A stretch of DNA of 5,528 nt, from positions 1 through 5,528 of the forward strand of contig JAFDJF010000214.1 in assembly GCA_019307645.1 (NCBI GenBank), given 5' to 3'. The position numbers were made by a program, and so were the translations under genes. This stretch comes from Deltaproteobacteria bacterium (GTDB lineage: Bacteria; Desulfobacterota; DSM-4660; Desulfatiglandales; Desulfatiglandaceae). The notes under the pieces are model-generated. The model made no database searches. It saw nothing but the letters and a program-made list of their open reading frames with translations, and had not been told where the DNA came from. This document shows, in pieces, positions 1 to 4,461 of the stretch. The first letter of the stretch is position 1. Every line of letters starts with the position of its first letter.

Positions 1-117
1 TCTGGACAGAAAGAGGCTGTCAGAGCATTCCAGCCTATGGCAAAATATCAATGCCACACTATTTTAGCCAGGAGCCGTAATCCGCTTGAAGGGAAGCAAA
101 AACGCTGGGAGTAATTT
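1..117 (+). CDS. Possible 3' end of a truncated gene, function unknown
   Basis: Frame 1 is open from the window edge to a TAA at 115-117, giving 38 residues that end in ARSRNPLEGKQKRWE. The other two plus frames close earlier, and no minus frame crosses the stretch. The tail is hydrophilic and basic, like a normal protein C terminus, and it would converge on the transglycosylase gene. I do not recognise the family. An open stretch of 38 codons can occur by chance, so this is a weak call that depends on the sequence to the left of the window. Confidence 0.3.
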
Positions 118-121
118 GGTG

Positions 122-152
122 TCACTGATTACTGGTTCTGATTACTGATCAC
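122..152. repeat. Short imperfect direct repeats (TGATTACTG type)
   Basis: TGATTACTG occurs at 125-133 and again at 139-147, followed by the related ATCACTG, so the stretch is made of variations on one short word. It lies between the two convergent coding ends. I see no terminator-like stem with a T-tract here. It looks like intergenic low-complexity sequence, and nothing in it suggests a function. Confidence 0.45.
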
Positions 153-188
153 TGCCAAAAGGGTAATCCGAGCTGTCTGTTGCTCGTT

Positions 189-923
189 TCAAGCTTCCAG
201 TCCGGAAAATTCAAGTACTCTTTGCACATATTGCCTGGTTTCCTGATACGGCACCCTTCCCCCATATCGCTCGACAGTTCCCGGGCCTGCGTTATAGGCT
301 GCAAGGGCCTTTTTCAGATCACTTCCAAAGCGATCCATCATACGTTTCAGATATCGAGTTCCGCCATCAATATTCTGATCGATATCATAAGGGTCTTTTA
401 CCCCCAGTTCTTCTGCGGTGGCAGGCATCAGTTGCATTAAGCCCCTGGCTCCTGCCTTTGACTCAGCCTTCACCTGGAAGTCTGATTCTGCCTTGATAAC
501 CCCTCTAATCAAATCGGGCGGCAAATTGTATGTTCCGGCTGCCTTGTTTATGCTGCGCTCAATATCTTCCATAACAGAATTGCCTCGGGACACCTCTGAT
601 TTATCTTCATCCTGTTTTGGGACAATCATCGGGCTTTCAGTATCAACGGGCTTGTCGAAAGAAGGCCTCATTTCTCTCGGCATTCTTTCAGGAGGACCTT
701 CAAGGCATGTCATCTTTGCCATGGGCTTTACTGAAACAGGGTTTGCAAGATAATCTGCAGCAGTTAATCCGGTACCTTGTCCTTTAAGACAGGACGACAG
801 TACGCCTCCAAAGCCTTTAAGCCGAGGCGGAGTTGTTCGTTTTATTATACTTTCTTCCCGATACCAGACATCAGCGCCTTTTCGAATGCCAAGGTAATCG
901 CTTGCTGTCAAATGAGTTCCCAT
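189..923 (-). CDS. Lytic transglycosylase, SLT (Slt70/MltC-like) domain protein
   Basis: Predicted peptidoglycan lytic transglycosylase, which cleaves the MurNAc-GlcNAc bond to form 1,6-anhydro-MurNAc ends. Numbered from the ATG at 923 (244 residues), the SLT domain covers about 125-240. Visible motifs are IKAESDF with the probable catalytic Glu146, GLMQLMP (161-167), AAYNAGPG (208-215) and YQETRQYV (226-233); these make the fold assignment strong. The first 120 residues are not catalytic and contain two copies of a GT-x-LTA-x-DYL motif (LTASDYL at 5-11, LTAADYL at 53-59), then a proline- and charge-rich linker. There is no classical signal peptide or lipobox, so the route to the periplasm is unclear; flagellar or other machinery-linked export is possible but unproven. 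An AGAGGA lies 10 nt before the ATG at 923. A GTG at 929 in the same frame is an alternative start, only 4 nt from that site. An in-frame stop at 939-941 rules out longer forms. Confidence 0.9.
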   Translation of the reverse strand: MGTHLTASDYLGIRKGADVWYREESIIKRTTPPRLKGFGGVLSSCLKGQGTGLTAADYLANPVSVKPMAKMTCLEGPPERMPREMRPSFDKPVDTESPMIVPKQDEDKSEVSRGNSVMEDIERSINKAAGTYNLPPDLIRGVIKAESDFQVKAESKAGARGLMQLMPATAEELGVKDPYDIDQNIDGGTRYLKRMMDRFGSDLKKALAAYNAGPGTVERYGGRVPYQETRQYVQRVLEFSGLEA

Positions 924-975
924 TGCCACAGTGTCCTCTTAAAGCTTCCTGCTGAAGCAGCCTCCTTTTCTCTTT

Positions 976-1058
976 ACCCTAACGTTGCATAAAACTTCGG
1001 ACAAAAACGTGTTAGAGTGAAACGGTTTTTGTCGACAGGATTTATGCAACGTTAGGGT
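976..1058. repeat. 83-nt inverted repeat / long hairpin upstream of the transglycosylase
   Basis: Bases 976-993 (ACCCTAACGTTGCATAAA) are the exact reverse complement of 1041-1058, giving an 18-bp perfect outer stem. Inside, 1000-1008 (GACAAAAAC) pairs perfectly with 1025-1033. The two stems are separated by a 6/7-nt internal loop, and the tip is a 16-nt loop. The element starts about 50 nt upstream of the transglycosylase start. Candidates are a transcribed leader hairpin, a REP/MITE-type palindrome, or a recombination site that folds from a single strand. No T-tract follows either arm, so a simple intrinsic terminator is unlikely. Confidence 0.8.
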
Positions 1059-1270
1059 TTATATGTCCTGTTTTCAGTTACAAAATTTATGCAAAATATG
1101 TTCCGGATTCCATTTCCGGGAAAATCTCTATAGATTTCAAATAGATCATTCCCCCATTGAAAAGCAAAACAGCAGGAAATTCGTTGCTGCAACTGTCAAA
1201 GGGTTCACCTTTCGTCATAAATATGTCGCTGACATTTTATTCGGCTTTTAAAACCTGGTCCTCAGGGCCA

Positions 1271-1389
1271 GTCGAAGATCCCGCAATTCGGGGGTCAGAG
1301 ACAGATGGCTCTGCCGTAACGTGTTCTTTACACGGAGTATTGGAGTGATGGAGCACTGGAGTATTGTCGAAGATCCCGTCTGCGACGGG
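1271..1389. repeat. Two copies of a 13-nt motif, each joined to a small GC hairpin
   Basis: GTCGAAGATCCCG occurs at 1271-1283 and 1366-1378. In each copy the final CCCG opens a hairpin. The first is CCCG(1280-1283)-CAATT-CGGG(1289-1292); the second is CCCGTC(1375-1380)-TGC-GACGGG(1384-1389). The primary sequence of the stems differs while pairing is kept. The stretch lies in non-coding sequence and I see no open frame that explains it. It may be part of a dispersed intergenic repeat family. Confidence 0.6.
1334..1365. repeat. 8-nt tandem repeat, four units
   Basis: Four consecutive 8-nt units all begin GGAG: GGAGTATT, GGAGTGAT, GGAGCACT, GGAGTATT. The first and last units are identical. The array ends exactly where the second GTCGAAGATCCCG motif begins at 1366. 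This is a microsatellite-like tract in non-coding DNA. Unit length is not a multiple of three, so it is not a coding repeat. Confidence 0.65.
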
Positions 1390-1463
1390 GGAAGAAGAGG
1401 CCCTCAGGACCCGGATTCTTTACTCTGAATTGGGGTTTGTTATCTGCGCGGTTTTTTAATTAT

Positions 1464-1759
1464 TTGTAACAGTTCAGCGCCTTTAAAAGACGGAATCTAA
1501 TCGAAATAGTCGGGCCGTGGGGGTCTCTTTTTAGCAACCCGCATCACAACTGACATCCGCTATTATGCGCGCCAAGTCTGGATTTCAAGCAACGCAAAGG
1601 CAGAGAAGGGCAACTTGGAGCGGAAGACGCGCTTTGTAGGCCCCTAAAGACAAATTGCGTAGCAAGCTGCCGTCATTTTGGAATGACTCTCAAATATGCG
1701 GGTTTCTAAAAAGAGACGCCCACGGCCTGACCTGATTTCAAAACGCTAAACTGTTACAA
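1464..1759. mobile_element. MITE-like element with nested inverted repeats, about 296 bp, no ORF
   Basis: The outer arms 1464-1479 (TTGTAACAGTTCAGCG) and 1744-1759 match as inverted repeats at 15 of 16 positions. A second, inner pair, 1511-1544 against 1696-1729, matches at 31 of 34. Between the inner arms lie about 150 bases with further partial self-complementarity, including GTCATT-TTGG-AATGAC at 1672-1687. No reading frame of useful length exists inside. TTTTTTAA flanks the element at 1452-1459 and 1760-1767, but four extra bases on the left make it an imperfect target duplication. The architecture fits a non-autonomous transposable element or a long folded RNA. No transposase is present in the window, so mobility is inferred. 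The element ends about 100 bases before the CBS gene. Confidence 0.6.
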
Positions 1760-1793
1760 TTTTTTAAATCGTTCAGCGTCGATTTTTCTTGAC

Positions 1794-1836
1794 TTGAAAG
1801 GCGTTTTGACGTTCCATTTTATAATAACTCTAGATT
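1794..1836 (+). promoter_or_regulatory. Probable σ70-type promoter for the CBS gene
   Basis: A perfect TATAAT lies at 1820-1825. The best -35 candidate is TTGAAA at 1794-1799 with a long 20-nt spacer. An alternative pairing is TTGACG at 1806-1811 with TAGATT at 1831-1836 (19-nt spacer). Either would start transcription within about 35 nt of the ATG at 1866. The promoter sits just outside the right end of the MITE-like element. The non-ideal spacers keep confidence moderate. Confidence 0.4.
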
Positions 1837-1865
1837 CCTGAACCGTATGAAAACAGGAGAAAACC

Positions 1866-2342
1866 ATGAGAACATTAACGGCAAAAGATGTTATGATCGC
1901 TGATGTACTGGAGGTTCGGGCGGACTGGTCTCTGGCTCGACTGGCTGAATTTCTGTTTGAAAATTCTATTTCTGGTGCGCCGGTCATTTCTGAAGACGGA
2001 ATATTAGCAGGTGTTGTTACCTCAACCGACATCATTGCAAACGATACCATACCTGAAAATGACCCTGAATCCTATGGCCCTCATGAATACTATCTTCACA
2101 GCCTTGAACATCGGTACGCCAAGGTGGAAATCGCATCCTTAAGTATCCACGGCGAACCGCTGACAACAGTAGGCGATATCATGACGCCAATGGTTTTCAA
2201 GGTTTCTGAAGATACAACGGTTCAGGACATCGCCGATACAATGATCAAAAACCGTATTCATCGGATCTTTGTAACCAGGGGGAAAAAAATAGTGGGTATA
2301 ATTTCGTCAGCGGACATGTTGAAGGTTATTCGTGATATGTAA
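1866..2342 (+). CDS. Tandem CBS-domain protein (stand-alone Bateman module)
   Basis: A 158-residue protein consisting of two CBS domains with no attached enzyme or channel. CBS1 covers about 6-60 and has GVVTSTD at 49-55. CBS2 covers about 102-157, with VGDIMTP at its start and GIISSAD at 144-150. Both fit the G-x-x-T/S-x-x-D pattern that in this family contacts the ribose/phosphate of a bound adenine nucleotide. A hydrophilic insert (about 61-100, with HEYYLHSLEHRYA) separates the domains and is typical of this subgroup. Such proteins usually sense AMP, ATP or SAM and regulate a partner, but the ligand cannot be read from sequence. The start is firm: AGGAGA at 1855-1860 is 5 nt before the ATG. 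The gene appears monocistronic, with 363 nt before the next plus-strand gene. It is cytoplasmic, with no membrane segments. Confidence 0.93.
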   Translation: MRTLTAKDVMIADVLEVRADWSLARLAEFLFENSISGAPVISEDGILAGVVTSTDIIANDTIPENDPESYGPHEYYLHSLEHRYAKVEIASLSIHGEPLTTVGDIMTPMVFKVSEDTTVQDIADTMIKNRIHRIFVTRGKKIVGIISSADMLKVIRDM

Positions 2343-2384
2343 GCACAGGTGTTTCACTTGGTTTTCTCATCTCCGGTCTATTTT

Positions 2385-2403
2385 TACGCGAGCCCTTAGC
2401 TCT
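2385..2403 (+). repeat. 19-nt direct repeat, copy 1
   Basis: TACGCGAGCCCTTAGCTCT is identical to 3673-3691 in the same orientation, 1288 bases away. It contains a small GAGC-CCTTA-GCTC stem. Both copies lie 20 to 45 bases outside the 3' end of a coding region: the CBS gene here, the cNMP-PilZ gene at the other copy. That suggests a dispersed intergenic repeat. Confidence 0.7.
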
Positions 2404-2513
2404 TTTGCAAAAACGATTCCTTCCTCCTTTGTGATACCTTTATTTACTCCTTTCACCCGTCTTTTCCAAAAATTATGTAAAACCTTACCAAAAAGTGAAC
2501 TCGATTTTCCCAG

Positions 2514-2530
2514 ATAAAATGGTATTTTAT
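2514..2530. promoter_or_regulatory. AT-rich inverted repeat, possible activator site
   Basis: ATAAAAT-GGT-ATTTTAT is a perfect 7-bp inverted repeat with a 3-nt spacer, about 86 bp upstream of the σ54 element. Enhancer-binding proteins usually bind dyad sites 80-200 bp upstream of σ54 promoters, so the position fits. The AT-rich composition makes a chance occurrence plausible. Confidence 0.25.
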
Positions 2531-2615
2531 TACACACATGTTCGCCAACGTTCCATTTTTTACGGCAACTATCTGTAAATATTAGTTAAATTATTTCTTA
2601 CCCATACATCCGTTC

Positions 2616-2631
2616 TGGCACATCAATTGCT
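2616..2631 (+). promoter_or_regulatory. σ54 (RpoN) promoter, near consensus
   Basis: TGGCAC at 2616-2621, five bases, then TTGCT at 2627-2631 match the σ54 -24/-12 consensus TGGCACG-N4-TTGCW at all fixed positions but one (A for G at the seventh). The GG-to-GC spacing is the required one. Transcription would start near 2642, giving a leader of about 64 nt before the ATG at 2706. σ54 promoters need an AAA+ activator; none is in the window. Confidence 0.75.
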
Positions 2632-2705
2632 CATAGAAAAGAAAATACTTTGTTTGTTTCAAGTTTTATTAACCAGTTTTTCATGGATCTGAGAAGGACA
2701 AGCAG

Positions 2706-2906
2706 ATGAAGAAAAGTTTGATGGTTTTAGTACTTACAATATCTACGCTCCTTTTGATAACCGGAAGTGCCATAGCGCTGCCTTTTGTTCTAAAACCCAT
2801 CCCAATGGCGGAACCTGTCATTATGCTTCTTTTCGGCAACAGTCTGATCGTGATGTGTGCTGTTGGAAGGAAACTGCAGAGAGAACTGAAAACAATCAGG
2901 GACTGA
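2706..2906 (+). CDS. Small exported protein with PEP-CTERM-like C-terminal tail
   Basis: A 66-residue protein. Residues 1-24 form a Sec signal peptide: MKKS, a hydrophobic core at 5-19, and the A-x-A site A22-I-A24. About ten residues follow, and then AEP (35-37), a hydrophobic span VIMLLFGNSLIVMCAV (38-53) and the basic GRKLQR. The order acidic-proline motif, MLLFG-rich transmembrane helix, basic cluster is that of PEP-CTERM tails, which exosortases recognise and cleave in exopolysaccharide-producing Gram-negative bacteria. Here the first P of PEP is A, and the tail runs about ten residues longer than usual past the helix. There is essentially no mature domain. AAGGA at 2694-2698, 7 nt before the ATG, fixes the start. 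A σ54 promoter lies about 75 nt upstream, as would suit a PEP-CTERM regulon. Alternatives are a two-span membrane peptide or the remnant of a deleted larger gene. Confidence 0.7.
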   Translation: MKKSLMVLVLTISTLLLITGSAIALPFVLKPIPMAEPVIMLLFGNSLIVMCAVGRKLQRELKTIRD

Positions 2907-2954
2907 GATTTATGTCCATTGCAATCTGAGGCGCTTTAACACGGGGTCCTATTC

Positions 2955-3122
2955 ATGAGCACAAACCTGCAACACTATTTGAACCCTCTCCATATTTATT
3001 GTCGCCTGAGAGATATGGGAATTGCAAAGAAAATCGCACTGCGCCTTTGTCGGCTTTATGAGCGTGTTATCTTTAAACCACTTCTGGTTAAACGGCCGAA
3101 TGGACGGGAGCCCTCAATATAA
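2955..3122 (+). CDS. Small basic protein of unknown function, 55 residues
   Basis: ATG at 2955 opens a 55-codon frame ending in TAA at 3120-3122, 48 nt after the PEP-CTERM-like gene and probably on the same transcript. The protein starts MSTNLQHYLNPLHIYCRLRD and continues with a helical, strongly basic stretch (IAKKIALRLCRLYERVIFKPLL at about 23-44). It has no signal peptide or transmembrane span. The amphipathic look and the defined NPLHIYCRL opening suggest a real protein, not noise. A GGGG at 2943-2946 is the only ribosome-binding candidate and is weak, so translation may be coupled to the upstream gene. I do not recognise a named family. Regulatory or membrane-surface binding are possibilities I cannot separate. 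Confidence 0.55.
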   Translation: MSTNLQHYLNPLHIYCRLRDMGIAKKIALRLCRLYERVIFKPLLVKRPNGREPSI

Positions 3123-3388
3123 GGACTTTGCCTTGATCCGTAACCAGGCCAAACTCGCTCGCAGTGAGTCCCGCTTTAAAAACACAGGGAATAACTTGAA
3201 TCAACGATTGGAAAAAACAGAGACAGAGCCAAACATGATCCCAGGCTTTATAAGCAATCCGGCAAGTACCATCCGGATTAATCCACAAATGTACTCTCTC
3301 AATATGAGCAAGAGGTTACATCTTCTGGGTTGGGACGGATTTGAAATGGAAGTATCAGTATACCCCCATTATTCAAAAAACAACTATC
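3123..3388. other. Intergenic stretch inside the small-gene cluster
   Basis: These 266 bases separate the 55-residue and 32-residue genes. A long plus-strand frame runs through (from a TTG at 3022 to 3432), and a 66-codon minus frame covers 3088-3288. Neither has a ribosome binding site or a recognisable composition, and the plus one overlaps both small genes in another frame. I see no hairpin strong enough to be a terminator, so one transcript could continue to 3500. A decayed gene is possible. Confidence 0.4.
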
Positions 3389-3401
3389 AGGAGATAAAGA
3401 A

Positions 3402-3500
3402 ATGTTATACATTATTTCTGCAATTATCTTGATAATATTGATATTTTTTGCCCCATATGTCATACAGGCGATTATAAGACTGTTAGATACGGAATATTAA
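3402..3500 (+). CDS. Single-span membrane microprotein, 32 residues
   Basis: ATG at 3402 is preceded at 7 nt by AGGAGA (3389-3394), one of the best ribosome binding sites in the window. The 32 codons encode a hydrophobic helix (about 2-25, isoleucine-rich: IISAIILIILIFF, then APYVIQAII) and the short polar end RLLDTEY, with TAA at 3498-3500. The size and shape recall accessory subunits such as KdpF or CydX, but neither motif set matches and no partner operon is present. It is the last gene of the plus-strand cluster, with the terminator 90 nt downstream. An out-of-frame longer ORF overlaps its first 31 nt; the ribosome binding site favours this frame. The function is unknown. Confidence 0.6.
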   Translation: MLYIISAIILIILIFFAPYVIQAIIRLLDTEY

Positions 3501-3511
3501 ATTGAATGATC

Positions 3512-3587
3512 AAATACGGTGAATGGATAGTGGCTCAAGGCAAAAAAAACAGACGAGTGCTTTTTTAGCCCGCCTTACACCGTATTT
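3512..3587 (+). ncRNA. Long-range hairpin between the microprotein and the terminator
   Basis: AAATACGGTG (3512-3521) is perfectly complementary to CACCGTATTT (3578-3587). Inside, GGCT (3532-3535) can pair with AGCC (3567-3570) and an A-tract (from 3542) with TTTTTT (3561-3566), giving a stacked structure of about 76 nt. It ends 3 nt before the terminator stem. It could be a 3'-UTR structure, a small RNA released from the transcript, or a palindromic repeat. No known riboswitch core was recognised. Confidence 0.35.
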
Positions 3588-3590
3588 TCT

Positions 3591-3628
3591 AAAAAACCCC
3601 CCAGAGCATAAGTCCTGAGGGGTTTTTT
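3591..3628. terminator. Bidirectional rho-independent terminator
   Basis: AAAAAACCCC (3591-3600) pairs with GGGGTTTTTT (3619-3628), and CAG/CTG pair inside after one mismatch; the loop is AGCATAAGTC. The A-tract on the left and the T-tract on the right give a U-run on both strands. It therefore serves the plus-strand small-gene cluster and the minus-strand HDOD/cNMP-PilZ unit, which converge here. Confidence 0.9.
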
Positions 3629-3672
3629 GCTTGTAACAGTGTAGGGTTCGCACAAAAATAAATTCACATTTC

Positions 3673-3691
3673 TACGCGAGCCCTTAGCTCT
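3673..3691 (+). repeat. 19-nt direct repeat, copy 2
   Basis: Identical to 2385-2403. It lies 22 bases beyond the stop codon of the cNMP-PilZ gene, between that gene and the shared terminator, so it is in that gene's 3'-UTR in antisense orientation. Confidence 0.7.
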
Positions 3692-3713
3692 CTGCGTGAT
3701 GGCGGGGATTCAT

Positions 3714-4415
3714 TTACCCCTCTTTTATGGCGAGGAAATCTCTGAGGGTTTTGTAATTCTTTTTTGAAATTTTACTGAATTTGACACCCATTCCCGGCAG
3801 CTTATCCTTCTGACCGCGCTCCCTCTTTCGGGTCCAGATCACCTCACACCTGGCCTGCAAAGGAGCTGATGTACCAGGAAGGGGCATTTTGATAAGAAAC
3901 TCTTGACCCTTAGCCAGGAGATTCTCTGTAACAATAAAAAGCCCATTTGCATTCACATCGTCCGTATGAGCACGGAAGGTCTTTTCTCCATCTGAAAACA
4001 GTAATGGCAGGGTTTTCTGACTCCGCGGTTCCGGCCTCGAAACAAATTCAGAAAACCGGTTAATTATTTTTTCTGACCTGAGGGCCGTTATTTCAAGAAT
4101 ACCCCTCAATTGTATGGAAAGCTGGTTGTATTCCCTGTCAAGAAACTCCCGATCAATAAGGCCCAGGGTGGTCATCCCAACAGATCGAACTGTTGTGGTT
4201 CTCTTGGTCCGGCCAATATACTCCAGGACACCAAAAACATCACCGGATTGCAGTATCTCAATAATATACTTCTTCTCCCGAATGATTTTTGAAATCTCCA
4301 CAAGACCGGACAAAATGACATACACCCAGTCTCCTGAATTGCCTTCCTCGTAAATAACCTGACCGTAATGATAGGTCTCTTCGGCAGATACTATATAAAC
4401 CGGCTTGTTTTTCAT
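3714..4415 (-). CDS. cNMP-binding domain / PilZ domain fusion protein
   Basis: A 233-residue cytoplasmic signalling protein. Residues about 12-115 form a cyclic-nucleotide-binding (CRP-like) β-roll: YEEGNSGDWVYVILSGLVE (22-40), then GDVFGVLEYIG (58-68) and KRTTTVRSV (71-79). The phosphate-binding Arg of the CRP pocket may be R72. The usual Glu of the FGE motif is Val (FGV), so cAMP binding is doubtful. Residues about 125-230 form a PilZ domain of the type common in deltaproteobacteria. It has R127-x-x-x-R131, D153-V-N155-A-N-G158 (the D/N-x-S-x-x-G motif with Asn for Ser), MPLPG (177-181) and PGMGVKF (207-213). PilZ domains normally bind c-di-GMP. There is no DNA-binding helix-turn-helix, so this is not a CRP-type regulator. 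The gene follows the HDOD gene by 46 nt and probably shares its transcript. Only AGG directly before the ATG is seen as a ribosome site, and an in-frame stop 24 nt upstream excludes a longer form. Confidence 0.9.
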   Translation of the reverse strand: MKNKPVYIVSAEETYHYGQVIYEEGNSGDWVYVILSGLVEISKIIREKKYIIEILQSGDVFGVLEYIGRTKRTTTVRSVGMTTLGLIDREFLDREYNQLSIQLRGILEITALRSEKIINRFSEFVSRPEPRSQKTLPLLFSDGEKTFRAHTDDVNANGLFIVTENLLAKGQEFLIKMPLPGTSAPLQARCEVIWTRKRERGQKDKLPGMGVKFSKISKKNYKTLRDFLAIKEG

Positions 4416-4461
4416 CCTATTAGATAACTTGATATTTGTTCATGCTCTTGCGCACAGGGAA

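Larger units (their letters stand above)
2343..2615. other. Gene-free intergenic stretch
   Basis: Between the CBS gene and the σ54 site I see no supported gene. A 61-codon plus frame overlapping the end of the CBS gene has no ribosome binding site and an unconvincing composition. The stretch is AT-rich and contains a 19-nt repeat copy (2385-2403) and a 7-bp AT-rich inverted repeat (2514-2530). GTAA-AACC-TTAC at 2477-2488 is a weak palindrome. No clear terminator for the CBS gene is visible. The position suits binding sites for a σ54 activator. Confidence 0.5.

Noticed and set aside
418..753. ORFs antisense to the transglycosylase (180-440, 418-753, 777-992)
   Set aside because: They are shadow frames of a well-supported SLT-domain gene.
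961..969. Strong minus-strand ribosome site (AAAAGGAGG) as the start signal of the transglycosylase
   Set aside because: No start codon follows at suitable spacing, and the transglycosylase frame has a stop at 939-941 between this site and the start.
976..1058. Integron attC recombination site
   Set aside because: The outer box reads CCCTAAC/GTTAGGG, which misses the R-box consensus at its outer base. The first 18 bp pair perfectly where attC has an unpaired spacer and extrahelical bases. No integrase or cassette layout is seen.
1063..1251. 62-codon plus-strand ORF (and the overlapping 63-codon ORF at 1157-1348)
   Set aside because: There is no ribosome binding site or recognisable motif, the two frames overlap each other, and they lie in a repeat-rich intergenic region.
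2332..2517. 61-codon plus-strand ORF overlapping the end of the CBS gene
   Set aside because: It starts inside the CBS gene, has no ribosome binding site, and runs through the 19-nt intergenic repeat; its composition is not protein-like.
3088..3288. 66-codon minus-strand ORF
   Set aside because: It lies antisense to the small-gene cluster, with no ribosome site and no motif.
3022..3432. 136-codon plus-strand ORF
   Set aside because: It begins with TTG without a ribosome site, overlaps the 55-residue gene in another frame and the start of the 32-residue gene, and shows no domain. A decayed gene in 3123-3400 is not excluded.
3512..3628. Riboswitch upstream of a gene (c-di-GMP or other)
   Set aside because: It lies downstream of the plus-strand genes and precedes no plus-strand gene; no known aptamer core was recognised.
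4110..4353. ORFs antisense to the cNMP-PilZ gene
   Set aside because: They are shadow frames opposite a gene with two clear domains.
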